Shown here piece by piece: positions 15,415 through 23,637 of a stretch of 34,419 nucleotides of DNA. The notes below the pieces were generated by a model that saw nothing but the letters and a program-made list of their open reading frames with translations, made no database searches and had not been told where the DNA came from. The DNA is from Bog-159 sp049516155 (lineage in GTDB: Bacteria > Acidobacteriota > Terriglobia > Bryobacterales > Bryobacteraceae). The stretch is taken from assembly GCA_049516155.1 (NCBI GenBank), contig JBEKTJ010000057.1:1-34419 (forward strand). Reading direction: 5' to 3'. How positions within the stretch are numbered: the stretch's first letter is position 1; each line of letters starts with the position of its first letter. The translations under genes and the position numbers were made by a program.

Positions 15415-17850
15415 CTATTGCGCCAAAGCCTCCACTGGAACCAACATCGGCTGCTTATGCTTGCAATCCGCATTCGGACACTGCAACACCGGCCCGGCCT
15501 TTAGCCACTTCTCCACCATGTAAGGCCCGCCGCACTCGGGACACTTCTCCTGCACCGGCTTGCCCCACGTCACAAAATTGCAATCCGGCCAGCGGTTGCA
15601 GCCGTAAAACGTCTTGCCGCGCTTGGAGCGCCGCTCCACTACCTCGCCCTCGTTGCACTCCGGGCACTTCATCCCGATGGTCTTCTGCTTCACGTGCTTG
15701 CAAGTAGGATAATTGCCGCAAGCCGTAAACTCGCCGAAACGGCCGGTCTTCAGCACCATGTTGCTGCCGCACACCGGGCACTTCTCGTCGAGTTGCACGT
15801 CGGGCTTCTTCTGGGTGCCCCCGATGGGCTTAGTGGTCTTGCAATCCGGGTAACCCGTGCAGGCGAAGAACGTGCCGAAGCGGCCCTTCTTCAGCACCAT
15901 GGGACGGCCGCAATTCTCGCAATATTCTTCGTCGCCTTGCTCGGTCAGGTCCACCTTGTCCACATCCGGCAGGTCCACGGTGAGCTCGCGCGTGTAGGTG
16001 CAATCGGGATATCCTGTGCAGGCGATGAAGCTGCCGTGTTTGCCCCATTTGATCACCAGGGGCTTGCCGCACTTCTCGCAGATCAAGTCGGTGGGCTTCT
16101 CCATCCGCTTGATGTCGGTCATGTGCTCTTCGGCGTGCTTCAGGTCTTTATCGAACTTTTCGTAGAACTCGCCGATGGCCACCCGCCACGCGATCTTGCC
16201 CGCTTCAATCTCGTCCAGTTCCTCCTCCATGCGGGCCGTGTACTTCACGTCGAAGATATCGTCGAAATTCTCCAGCAGCAGCCCGGTGACGACCCGGCCC
16301 AACTCGGTCGGGAAAAACCGGCCGCCATCCTTCTTCACGTACTCGCGCTCCTGAATCGTGGAGATGATGGAAGCATAGGTCGAAGGACGTCCTACTCCGT
16401 CGGCCTCCAACTTCTTCACCAGAGTCGCCTCGTTGTAGCGCGGGGGCGGCTCGGTGAAGTGCTGCTCGGGAACCAGGCCGCGAAGCTTCAGATGTTCGCC
16501 CTCGGCCACCGCGGGTAGCCTGTGCTTCATCTCCTCGTCTTCTTCGTCGGACTGGTCCTTGCCTTCTTCGTAAACCTTGAGAAAACCGCCGAACTTCAGC
16601 ACCGACCCGGTGGCGCGGAACAGATACTCGCTCGAATCCTTGCCGCGCGCCGAAATGTCGATGGTGGTCTGGTCGAAGACCGCGGGCGTCATCTGGCAGG
16701 CCACGAAGCGATTCCAGATCAGGCGGTAGAGCTTGAGCTCGTCCTCGGCCAGATACTTGGCCACATCGTCGGGGCTGTGCTCCATCGAAGTGGGGCGGAT
16801 GGCTTCGTGCGCATCCTGCGCGTCCTTCTTGGACTTATAAACGTTAGCCGATTCCGGCAAAAACTCCGGCCCGTACTTGACCGCGATGTAGGCGCGCGCC
16901 TCCTGCAAGGCGTCTTCGGATATGCGCGTGGAGTCCGTGCGCATATAAGTGATCAGGCCGACGGAGCCCTCCTTGCCCAGCTCGATGCCCTCGTACAGTC
17001 TTTGCGCCAATATCATGGTGCGCTTCACGCTGAAACGCAGTTTGCGCGAGGATTCCTGCTGCAGCGTGGAAGTGATGAATGGCGCCACCGGATTGCGGCG
17101 CTTCTCGCGCGTGCCCACGGACTTGACAATGTAGTCGGCGCCATCAAGCTGCGCCACTACGTAATCGGTGGCCGCCTGGCTGCCCAACTCTGGCGTTTGG
17201 TCGTCCTTCTTGATCAGGTGTGCGTTCAATAGCGGCGGTTTGCGCGCGGCCAAGCCGGCGTCGATGGTCCAATACTCATCCTTAATGAACGCCGCGATTT
17301 CGCTTTCGCGCTCCACGATCACGCGTAGCGCCACGGTCTGCACGCGGCCGGCGGAGAGACCTCGGCGCACTTTATCCCACAACAGCGGGGAGATCTTGTA
17401 TCCCACCAGCCGGTCGAGTACGCGGCGCGCCTGCTGCGCATCCACCAGTTTCTCGTCCACCATGCCGGGGTTCAGAAACGCCTTTTGAATGGCGTTCTTG
17501 GTGATCTCGTTAAACATCACCCGGTAAATGTGCGGTCCGCCGTTCTTCTTGCCTTGCAACTCCTCTTGCAGGTGCGAGCAAATGGCCTCTCCTTCGCGGT
17601 CGGGGTCGGCTGCCAGGTAGATGGATTCGACACCCTTGGCGGCTTGTTTTAACTCGCCCAGCAGCTTGCGCTTGCCTTCGATGATTTCGTAGCGAGGTTC
17701 GAAACCGTGCTCGACATCCACGGCCAAGTCTTTTTTCGGGAGGTCCTTGATATGGCCCAGCGACGCTTTGACGACGTATTGCTTACCCAGATACTTGTTG
17801 ATGGTTTTCGCCTTGACGGGCGATTCCACGATTACGAGAGATTTCGGCAT
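15415..17850 (-). CDS. topA: DNA topoisomerase I (type IA)
   Basis: The 811-residue enzyme relaxes negative supercoils through a 5'-phosphotyrosine intermediate. The Toprim domain is at the N-terminus (KSLVIVESPVKAKTI; ADPDREGEA, residues 81-89). The catalytic tyrosine is Y302 in GLITYMRTDSTRIS. At the C-terminus five cysteine-rich zinc-ribbon modules follow (CEKCG...CTGYPDC, CENCG...CTGYPDC, CPVCG...CGNYPTC, CPECN...CNRWPDC, CPECGG...CPNADC). The length is normal for the family. The upstream neighbour is dprA, a common pairing. The 3' end exists in two more partial copies, at 10145-10278 and 14035-14574. Confidence 0.97.
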   Translation of the reverse strand: MPKSLVIVESPVKAKTINKYLGKQYVVKASLGHIKDLPKKDLAVDVEHGFEPRYEIIEGKRKLLGELKQAAKGVESIYLAADPDREGEAICSHLQEELQGKKNGGPHIYRVMFNEITKNAIQKAFLNPGMVDEKLVDAQQARRVLDRLVGYKISPLLWDKVRRGLSAGRVQTVALRVIVERESEIAAFIKDEYWTIDAGLAARKPPLLNAHLIKKDDQTPELGSQAATDYVVAQLDGADYIVKSVGTREKRRNPVAPFITSTLQQESSRKLRFSVKRTMILAQRLYEGIELGKEGSVGLITYMRTDSTRISEDALQEARAYIAVKYGPEFLPESANVYKSKKDAQDAHEAIRPTSMEHSPDDVAKYLAEDELKLYRLIWNRFVACQMTPAVFDQTTIDISARGKDSSEYLFRATGSVLKFGGFLKVYEEGKDQSDEEDEEMKHRLPAVAEGEHLKLRGLVPEQHFTEPPPRYNEATLVKKLEADGVGRPSTYASIISTIQEREYVKKDGGRFFPTELGRVVTGLLLENFDDIFDVKYTARMEEELDEIEAGKIAWRVAIGEFYEKFDKDLKHAEEHMTDIKRMEKPTDLICEKCGKPLVIKWGKHGSFIACTGYPDCTYTRELTVDLPDVDKVDLTEQGDEEYCENCGRPMVLKKGRFGTFFACTGYPDCKTTKPIGGTQKKPDVQLDEKCPVCGSNMVLKTGRFGEFTACGNYPTCKHVKQKTIGMKCPECNEGEVVERRSKRGKTFYGCNRWPDCNFVTWGKPVQEKCPECGGPYMVEKWLKAGPVLQCPNADCKHKQPMLVPVEALAQ

Positions 17851-17901
17851 AAGACGACTTCAATATTCCACACTTCACACGTTCCCCGGATATCCCAGAG
17901 G

Positions 17902-19089
17902 CTACCACACTTTCACAAAATTCTTTCCGGGAAGCTGTTTGACCAAGCCCAGCATTTCCAGCTCAAATAGGGCTGCGATCATCTCGGAAGCCGACGTATC
18001 TTCCACAATCTGAAGCAGATTGTCCAAGTGTATGGCGTTATCCACCTGCAGGACGGCAAGCAGCTTGCGGCCAACTTCAGGTAGAGATCCGGCAACCTCG
18101 CCCTCTAACAGGGATGCCTGACCGCCGTTCACGGATGCACCGGCGTTCCCCAGAAGACGCGTCCGGCCGCGCTCGATTAATTGGCGGCGGACCTCGGCGG
18201 GGAGTTCCACGATTACATCGTTCCAGTCCTGCACCAGCTTGGCACCCTGTTTTATCAACAGGTTAGGGCCCCAGCTCGCTTGCGATGTGATATTGCCGGG
18301 AACGGCAAACACTTCCCGCCCCTGGTCGAGCGCCAGCTTCGCCGTGATGGCCGAGCCGCTGTATTGGGCTCCTTCCACCACCAGCACGCCGGCGCTCATC
18401 CCGCTGATGATCCGGTTGCGGATGGGGAAATTCTGGGGAAAGGCGGTAGATCCCATAGCGAACTCGGAGAGCACTAGACCCTTGGCGGACAAGTCGGCGG
18501 CCAGCTTGCGGTTTTCCACGGGGTAGATCACATCCACGCCACAGCCCAGAATCGCTACGGTGTCGCCACCGGCGGAAAGGGCGCCTTTATGCGCCGTGGT
18601 ATCGATCCCGCGCGCCATGCCGCTGACGATGGTCAACCCGGCGCGCGCCAAATCGGCGGACAACCTCTCGGCGACCGCCAAACCGTACGTTGTGGGCCGC
18701 CGCGTGCCCACCACAGCGAAGTGGAAAGGCTGCAATAGTTCCAGGCGTCCGCGGGCAAACAGCAGAACGGGCGGGTCGAAGATCTCGCGCAACAGGGCCG
18801 GATAGCGAGGGTCGCTGCGCACGATGGCGGCTGCGCCATGCTCGGCCATTTTGCGTTGCTGATCCAGGGCATCCTCGAAGGAGCATCCGCTGGAGACGCT
18901 CTGGGCTACCGCGCCGCCGAGGCCCGCTGCCACCAGTTCGCTGCGCGAGGCGCGGAAAACGGCCTGCGGCGTGCGGAATCGATCCAGCAGCTTACCCGCC
19001 ATCCGGGTGCCCAGGCCGGGGACCAGAATCAGCGCCAGCCAGTGGAGTTCCTCTTCACGGCCGATCGAACATGCGGCGGGATCCGCCAT
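17902..19089 (-). CDS. dprA: DNA-processing protein DprA
   Basis: The 395-residue product binds incoming single-stranded DNA and loads RecA during natural transformation. The Rossmann-like core shows VVGTRRPTTYGLAVAERL, TIVSGMARGIDTTAHKGAL, GCGVDVIYPVENRKL, SEFAMGSTAFPQNFPIRNRIISG and EVFAVPGNITSQASWGPN. The C-terminus has the DprA winged-helix domain (NLLQIVEDTSASEMIAALFELEMLGLV). ATG 19089 is chosen because GGAAGGA precedes it; an in-frame ATG lies four codons upstream. topA follows 51 bases later on the same strand. A DNA-uptake role fits the signs of repeated DNA acquisition nearby, but that link is inference. Confidence 0.95.
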   Translation of the reverse strand: MADPAACSIGREEELHWLALILVPGLGTRMAGKLLDRFRTPQAVFRASRSELVAAGLGGAVAQSVSSGCSFEDALDQQRKMAEHGAAAIVRSDPRYPALLREIFDPPVLLFARGRLELLQPFHFAVVGTRRPTTYGLAVAERLSADLARAGLTIVSGMARGIDTTAHKGALSAGGDTVAILGCGVDVIYPVENRKLAADLSAKGLVLSEFAMGSTAFPQNFPIRNRIISGMSAGVLVVEGAQYSGSAITAKLALDQGREVFAVPGNITSQASWGPNLLIKQGAKLVQDWNDVIVELPAEVRRQLIERGRTRLLGNAGASVNGGQASLLEGEVAGSLPEVGRKLLAVLQVDNAIHLDNLLQIVEDTSASEMIAALFELEMLGLVKQLPGKNFVKVW

Positions 19090-19158
19090 TAGTCCTTCCA
19101 TTCAAATATCTCCTAATATGGTAAAGATGGCGGCGGCGGCCGCTTGTCTCAAGGAAAC

Positions 19159-19425
19159 ATGCGCCAAGAAGCGTCGTTTTTTGAAGGCAAGGATCCCGTG
19201 CTGGTGTATATAGCCAAACGGTTGAACGAGGCACTGCGGTTGGAAGCGATCTTTAGCACCGCCGGCGTAGACTACGGAGTGGAAGCCGACGAGTACCGCG
19301 GCGGCTTCATCTTTCAGCGTGTGCGGACAGGGGCGTTCTTTTACGTGCTTCCCGATGCGGCGGAAACGGCGCGGGGCGTGCTTCGGGAAAAAGGCTACCG
19401 GCCAACGGAGCCGGAGCGGACCTGA
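19159..19425 (+). CDS. Small protein of unknown function (DUF2007-like)
   Basis: The 88-residue product starts at ATG 19159 behind AAGGA. It has an alpha-beta pattern (VLVYIAKRLNEALRLEAIFSTAGVDYGVEADEY) and ends ARGVLREKGYRPTEPERT. The repeat of helix, 'aGv' turn and strand resembles the DUF2007 putative signal-transducing proteins, but the match is weak. It has no signal peptide or membrane segment. It is divergent from dprA and its last 119 bases overlap the 3' end of the convergent amidase gene. Confidence 0.6.
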   Translation: MRQEASFFEGKDPVLVYIAKRLNEALRLEAIFSTAGVDYGVEADEYRGGFIFQRVRTGAFFYVLPDAAETARGVLREKGYRPTEPERT

Positions 19426-20596
19426 GTTGAGCGATTGGCGGACCCGTCCTGCTCTCCGCCAGCCAGGCCCGGTAGCGGTCGCGTAGCGCCTTCCGGTACG
19501 CTGCGGGCCGCATGCCCTCCGCCGCTGCCTTGCGTAAGATATCTTGTTCAGCCAGTTTGACGCTGGACGACAGGCGATTGCCGCTGGCGGCTAGCCACTT
19601 CGGCTCGTATTGGAAGCCGAACGCCCAAAGCGACGGTAATGCCTCTTGATAATTGTCCGGCAGGCCTAGCTCCTCGAACGGGAAGCCCGCGACCCAATCG
19701 GTATGATAGCCAACCAGCATGTTCGAGGGATTTACGGAGACTTGGGCGTGAGTGACGCAGTTTCCGGCGGAAATCCCGTAGCGGCTGCGGAGCATTTCGG
19801 TTAGCATGGCGGCAGCCCGGACCTGGGCGGGGCTCACGGGGCCTTCCGTCTGTCCGGGATGCGATTGGGCCTCAAAGGAAACACCCAGAAAGCTCTCGTT
19901 CAGATTTACATAGAACCATTCATCGTCGGCCCAGACGGAATAACCCGCGTGGTTGGCGGCATCCGATTCGGGCACTACGCGGTACACGCGGCCGAAACGG
20001 TCGATCAGGTAGTGGTAGGCGCGCATCCGGCGCACGTACTCCAGGACGGATTCTCCCAATCGCTTGAGCACCGGGGTATTCTGCGCGTCAAAAGGCGCCT
20101 GCAAACTCTCAGTGGTGTGGTATACAATCCCGGCTGGTTGAGAGCGCCAGACGCGATTTGCGGCGGAACTGTCATTCCGCTGAAACGCGATGTAGAGCCG
20201 GGGGCGATTGGGGATCGTGTAGCGCGTATCGATCCGAAGACCGTTACTATAAACTTCCGAATCGACCGCCTGTTCGACTTGCCAGACCGGAATGGTCTTT
20301 TGAGCCGCACCGGCGGGCGCCGCAAGGGGAGCCGCCGGCGCGGAGTGCGGCGCTTCCGGCTTGCCTGCCGCAAGCTTCATCAGAAAGGGGATGAGCAGCA
20401 CCACGAGAAGGAGACCGGCCCAAAGAATCCAGTAGCGGAGACGGTCCTGGAACAACCGTCGCAAAAGCCGCTTCGGCGGCGCAGCCGCTTGCAGGAATCT
20501 CAGGCGCATCAGGGGATCCGCGATGTAACTCGCGATCCGAGCCACGTGCGCGTCGCGCGCCATCCGCCGTCCGAACCTTGGCCCTAGCCGTGGCAT
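19307..20596 (-). CDS. Membrane-anchored N-acetylmuramoyl-L-alanine amidase (Amidase_2)
   Basis: The 429-residue product has a basic cytoplasmic segment, one membrane helix at about 55-75 (YWILWAGLLLVVLLIPFLM), a Pro/Ala linker and a periplasmic Amidase_2/PGRP-like domain from about 150. The likely zinc ligands are H160 (GIVYHTTES) and H in CVTHAQVSVNP, with a third near YHTDW. The motifs YHYLIDRFGRVYRVV and LNESFLGVSFEAQ are typical. It should cleave the amide bond between MurNAc and the stem peptide of peptidoglycan. The start is uncertain: ATG 20596 has no clear ribosome-binding site, and ATG 20563 is an alternative. Confidence 0.82.
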   Translation of the reverse strand: MPRLGPRFGRRMARDAHVARIASYIADPLMRLRFLQAAAPPKRLLRRLFQDRLRYWILWAGLLLVVLLIPFLMKLAAGKPEAPHSAPAAPLAAPAGAAQKTIPVWQVEQAVDSEVYSNGLRIDTRYTIPNRPRLYIAFQRNDSSAANRVWRSQPAGIVYHTTESLQAPFDAQNTPVLKRLGESVLEYVRRMRAYHYLIDRFGRVYRVVPESDAANHAGYSVWADDEWFYVNLNESFLGVSFEAQSHPGQTEGPVSPAQVRAAAMLTEMLRSRYGISAGNCVTHAQVSVNPSNMLVGYHTDWVAGFPFEELGLPDNYQEALPSLWAFGFQYEPKWLAASGNRLSSSVKLAEQDILRKAAAEGMRPAAYRKALRDRYRAWLAESRTGPPIAQLRSAPAPLAGSLFPEARPAPFPPHREARKRTPLSAHAER

Positions 20597-20797
20597 ATCG
20601 CGTATCCGTGCTATATATGTCGTCCGCCAGAATCAAAAATCTTACAAATTTAATTGAGATCCGGTCGACCCGAAAAAGAAGTGAGAGGAATTCCTAAAAA
20701 CCTTACTTCTTAGGAGAACCGGGAAAAACAGAAAGAACGACGTCCGTCGCGATATCGGCCCAGTGGCGGCATGGCGGCGTCCGTTGAGGAGGCGCGT

Positions 20798-21481
20798 ATG
20801 TGGAAAAAAATGTTGCAGTTATCAAATGGGAACCACGAAGGGTTGTCCGCCGACGGACACGCCAACGCATCCAACGGCCACGTGCCGGCGGTAATCGGGC
20901 TCGATGAAACGGGTGCACGGCTGGCTGGGCTGGGCGGAACCAATGGCGAGCACGCTCCCGCGATGCTCACGGACTTCGAACAGATTTATCAAGGCGGGGC
21001 AGTGAAGCCGCCCCGGCTTTCCTATGGCGTATTGAAAGTGGCGGAAATGCTGAATAGCGCGCACCTTGGCGGCATGCCGGCGGAGAGCAAGCGCGCGGCC
21101 TTGATGATGGCGCTGGACGCGGGCGGCGCGAAGATGGAAGATATCCTGCAAGATGCAATCGTCCGGCAGCGCGTCCTCAACGACTACGAGGAGGCGCGCC
21201 AGCGGGACCTGCAAAGCTTCGAGGCGGCCATCCAGGAACAGAACCGCGCGATTCAGGCGGAAATGGAGCGCATGACCAGCCAGTACATGGCGCGCATGCA
21301 AAGCAATCTGGATGAAGTGGCCCATGCGCAGGATAGCTTCCGGGTATGGCAGAAGCGGAAGCAGCAGGAGGCGCAGCGCATTGCAGATGCGGCGGACTGT
21401 TGCGTCCCGGAAGCCGGCGCGCATGCCTCGGCGGGGCTGACCGTGGTCCTGGAACGCGCATCGAGCGCAGCGGCGCGCTAA
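20798..21481 (+). CDS. Coiled-coil protein of unknown function (actin-like operon, first gene)
   Basis: ATG 20798 follows GAGGAGG and gives 227 residues; an upstream ATG at 20771 lacks such a site. The first 60 residues are low-complexity. The middle (PPRLSYGVLKVAEMLNSAHL, MPAESKRAALMMALDAGGAKMEDILQDAI) is helical. Residues about 130-200 form a long charged helix with heptad-like spacing (LQSFEAAIQEQNRAIQAEMERM, FRVWQKRKQQEAQRIADA), probably a coiled coil. I recognise no family. Only 9 bases separate it from the small membrane-protein gene, and the actin-like gene follows, so it may be a partner or adaptor of that filament protein. Confidence 0.8.
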   Translation: MWKKMLQLSNGNHEGLSADGHANASNGHVPAVIGLDETGARLAGLGGTNGEHAPAMLTDFEQIYQGGAVKPPRLSYGVLKVAEMLNSAHLGGMPAESKRAALMMALDAGGAKMEDILQDAIVRQRVLNDYEEARQRDLQSFEAAIQEQNRAIQAEMERMTSQYMARMQSNLDEVAHAQDSFRVWQKRKQQEAQRIADAADCCVPEAGAHASAGLTVVLERASSAAAR

Positions 21482-21490
21482 GAGGAAACC

Positions 21491-21643
21491 GTGACGTGGT
21501 TGGCTGGCATTTGCGGAGTAGCGCTGCTCGCGGGGCTGTGGTGGGCAGAACGCAGGCCGCGGCCCCTGGGCGACCACGAATTGCAACGCTTGCAGCGCAC
21601 TGCGGAAGCCATGCACCGCGAGCAGGTCCAGCCTTTCGATTGA
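21491..21643 (+). CDS. 50-residue single-span membrane protein
   Basis: A GTG start at 21491 sits just behind AGAGGAAACC. The product has one N-terminal hydrophobic segment (WLAGICGVALLAGLWW) followed by a short charged, helical tail ending HREQVQPFD. It is in register with the operon: 9 bases after the coiled-coil gene and 20 bases before the actin-like gene. A membrane anchor for the complex is a reasonable guess. Coding status rests on the ribosome-binding site, the spacing and the sensible composition; no family is recognised. Confidence 0.66.
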   Translation: MTWLAGICGVALLAGLWWAERRPRPLGDHELQRLQRTAEAMHREQVQPFD

Positions 21644-21663
21644 GCCGGAAACGGGAGAGAGCT

Positions 21664-22665
21664 ATGAACAACCTCGAACAGGATTACACGCAGCCGCTGG
21701 GGCTGGACGTAGGCACCAGCCGCATCGTGGTGGCGCGCTCGAAGGAAAAGAAACACGAGTACGACTCCGAGCTGAACGCGTTCCTGACGCTGCCCTACTC
21801 GAAACTGGCGGAGAACGCCCTGCAACGGGAGAACGTTTTCCACGAGGTGCAGGGAGCGGACATCGTGGTGGCGGGCAACGACGCGGAAAAATTCGCCGAA
21901 GTTTTTCATGTCGATACGCGGCGGCCCATGGCGCATGGGGTGCTCAATCCCGACGAGCCGTACAGCCTCGCAGTGGTGCGGCGGATCATCACGAAGTTGC
22001 TCGGCCGGGCCGTGGCCGAGGGGCAGCGGGTCTTCTTCAGCGTGCCTGCGCGTGGGGATAGCGTGGACGGAGCGATTCGATACCACGAAGCGTCGCTCAG
22101 GCAGATTCTAACGGAGCTGGGCTATCAGGCCTCACCGATCGAGGAGGGGCTGGCGGTGGTTTACGGCGAACTGGCCGCATCGAATTTCAGCGGCGTCGGC
22201 ATTTCCTGCGGGAGCGGATTGTGCAATATCTGCCTGGCGGTGCTGTCGGTGCCGGTCATGAGCTTCAGCGTACCCAAGGCTGGCGATTTCATCGACGCTA
22301 ACGCCGCCCAAGTGACCGGGGACCGCGCCAACCGGTTGCGCATGTCCAAGGAGAAGAGCTTCCAATTGAACGGCTTCACCGCGGATAGGGTACACAATGC
22401 CCTGACGGTCTACTATCAGGAAGTCATCGCCGACCTGATCGGGTCGCTGCGCACGCATATCGCGTCCGCCCAGAAACTGCCCAAGCTGGAACAATCGGTG
22501 CCCTTGGTGCTCAGCGGCGGCACGGCGATGCCCAAAGGCTTTCTGGATCATTTCATGAAGATCCTCGAAGCCGAGGAATTTCCATTGCGGCTGTCGGAAG
22601 TCCGGATATCGGGCGACCCGCTGCATTCGACGGCACGGGGAGCCTTGATGGCCGCGATGTGCTGA
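21664..22665 (+). CDS. Actin-like ATPase (MreB/ParM/Hsp70 superfamily)
   Basis: The 333-residue product has the actin-fold ATPase signatures: phosphate-1 loop LGLDVGTSRIVVARS, phosphate-2 region GVGISCGSGLCNICLAVLS, and adenosine motif VLSGGTAMPKGFL. ATG 21664 lies behind GGAGAGAGCT. It is not MreB (no MreB signature around the start) nor FtsA (no SHS2 insertion). It may be a specialised filament or ParM/MamK-like protein, or a segregating ATPase. It is the last gene of the 20798-22665 operon. Its final 108 bases occur again at 23530-23637. Confidence 0.85.
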   Translation: MNNLEQDYTQPLGLDVGTSRIVVARSKEKKHEYDSELNAFLTLPYSKLAENALQRENVFHEVQGADIVVAGNDAEKFAEVFHVDTRRPMAHGVLNPDEPYSLAVVRRIITKLLGRAVAEGQRVFFSVPARGDSVDGAIRYHEASLRQILTELGYQASPIEEGLAVVYGELAASNFSGVGISCGSGLCNICLAVLSVPVMSFSVPKAGDFIDANAAQVTGDRANRLRMSKEKSFQLNGFTADRVHNALTVYYQEVIADLIGSLRTHIASAQKLPKLEQSVPLVLSGGTAMPKGFLDHFMKILEAEEFPLRLSEVRISGDPLHSTARGALMAAMC

Positions 22666-22698
22666 CGCACGCTTAGGGGCGTTTGGGGGCCATCTAGG

Positions 22699-22785
22699 GC
22701 GGCAATCACCGTTGCTGGCAACGAGGGTAAGGAACTCGCGGCCGGCACGTTGAATGCTATGCTCAAGGCTGCGAGGCTGAAATGA
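22699..22785 (+). pseudogene. hicA: hicA toxin 3' remnant
   Basis: The frame encodes AITVAGNEGKELAAGTLNAM and then LKAARLK-stop. This is the C-terminal end of a HicA mRNA interferase (family pattern ...V.V.....(D/E)L..GTL..IL..AGL). The stop overlaps the hicB start (AATGA), as in intact hicAB pairs. The N-terminal part with the catalytic histidine is missing, so the toxin is gone. Confidence 0.78.
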
Positions 22786-23003
22786 GCGCGAGACGCTATC
22801 CAGTGGTCATCGAGCCGAAAGGGACGGGCTACTCTGCCTACTCGCCGGATGTTTCCGGATGTGCGGCCGTTGGCGACACGGAAGAGGACACGCGCCGGAA
22901 CTTTCTGGATGCTGTGGCCGCCCACTTCGAAGCCATGCGCGAGGTCGGCGCACCCATCCCGGAGCCGCGCACGTCGGTCGACTACGTGGAAGTCGCCGCA
23001 TAG
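22782..23003 (+). CDS. hicB: HicB-family antitoxin
   Basis: The 73-residue product has the HicB fold: YPVVIEPKGTGYSAYSPDVSG, the turn CAAVGDTEEDTRRNFLDAV, and AAHFEAMREVGAPIPEP. HicB binds and neutralises HicA and often represses the operon. This protein has no C-terminal DNA-binding extension. The overlapping hicA is only a remnant, so hicB is an orphan antitoxin that could still block HicA from another locus. Confidence 0.88.
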   Translation: MSARRYPVVIEPKGTGYSAYSPDVSGCAAVGDTEEDTRRNFLDAVAAHFEAMREVGAPIPEPRTSVDYVEVAA

Positions 23004-23085
23004 CCCTGCCGGATCGCAGCACGTCTAAGCTGAGGCGTCCGGATCCAGTGTCACTGGCATTCCCAGGGCTTCATGGCGCACAACA

Positions 23086-23235
23086 TTAAGGATCTTGAAG
23101 GGAGTCCACGGCATCGGGGCTTGTGCCAAACTTCTTGAGCCGAGCCACGCAGTCGGCACACACGTCGCCGGCCACCATTCCATATCCGATGTCCGGCTTA
23201 TGGACCGCAGGCTCGTGAACCATGTTCAGAGCCAT
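23086..23235 (-). CDS. Short open frame of unknown function, 49 residues
   Basis: From ATG 23235 the frame reads MALNMVHEPAVHKPDIGYGM and ends KFGTSPDAVDSLQDP. A C-x2-C pair (DVCADCVARLKKFG) could bind metal. It may be a small protein or the tail of a lost gene. Surrounding sequence is full of remnants and no ribosome-binding site is clear, so the coding claim is weak. Confidence 0.35.
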   Translation of the reverse strand: MALNMVHEPAVHKPDIGYGMVAGDVCADCVARLKKFGTSPDAVDSLQDP

Positions 23236-23354
23236 CTACTCGCTAATGTCGGCGGCGAAGTGAATTAGTGATTGCGCGATGCGATAAGTCAAATATGAGC
23301 GCAGCGATGGCGGCGCGTATCGCTGCTCCCAGTCCCCGATCGTGATAATTGAAC

Positions 23355-23508
23355 AGTTGCGTTTTCCTTGGCCAGCACCGCCACCGAGTAAGTGCCGATT
23401 TTGTTGGCCACGTCCCCCGTTGGCGGCGATGCGGGCGGAGCCCACCACCACGCACCGATGCGACCGGATTTCAGGAAATGCCCGGCCATGTTGTCCGTAA
23501 TTTGGGCT
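23355..23508 (-). pseudogene. mtnA: mtnA fragment (methylthioribose-1-phosphate isomerase)
   Basis: Read across frames, the minus strand spells QITDNMAGHFLKSGRIGA, VVVGSARIAANG and GDVANKIGTYSVAVLAKEN. These match the conserved core of MtnA, an enzyme of the methionine salvage pathway. Two frameshifts break the frame and both ends of the gene are absent, so this is a remnant. The sequence to about 23240 shows no clear MtnA similarity. Confidence 0.8.
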
Positions 23509-23529
23509 CGCGGGAATGTGGTCCTGCTG

Positions 23530-23637
23530 AGGATCCTCGAAGCCGAGGAATTTCCATTGCGGCTGTCGGAAGTCCGGATATCGGGCGACCCGCTGCATTC
23601 GACGGCAGGGGGAGCGTTGATGGCCGCTCTCTGTTAA
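23530..23637 (+). pseudogene. 3'-end copy of the actin-like ATPase gene
   Basis: These 108 bases match 22558-22665 with no gaps and the same strand. The encoded end reads ILEAEEFPLRLSEVRISGDP then LHSTAGGALMAALC-stop, against ARGALMAAMC in the full gene. Only a few base changes, several synonymous, separate them. No upstream part of the gene is present. The two copies flank 0.86 kb of remnants. Confidence 0.9.
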
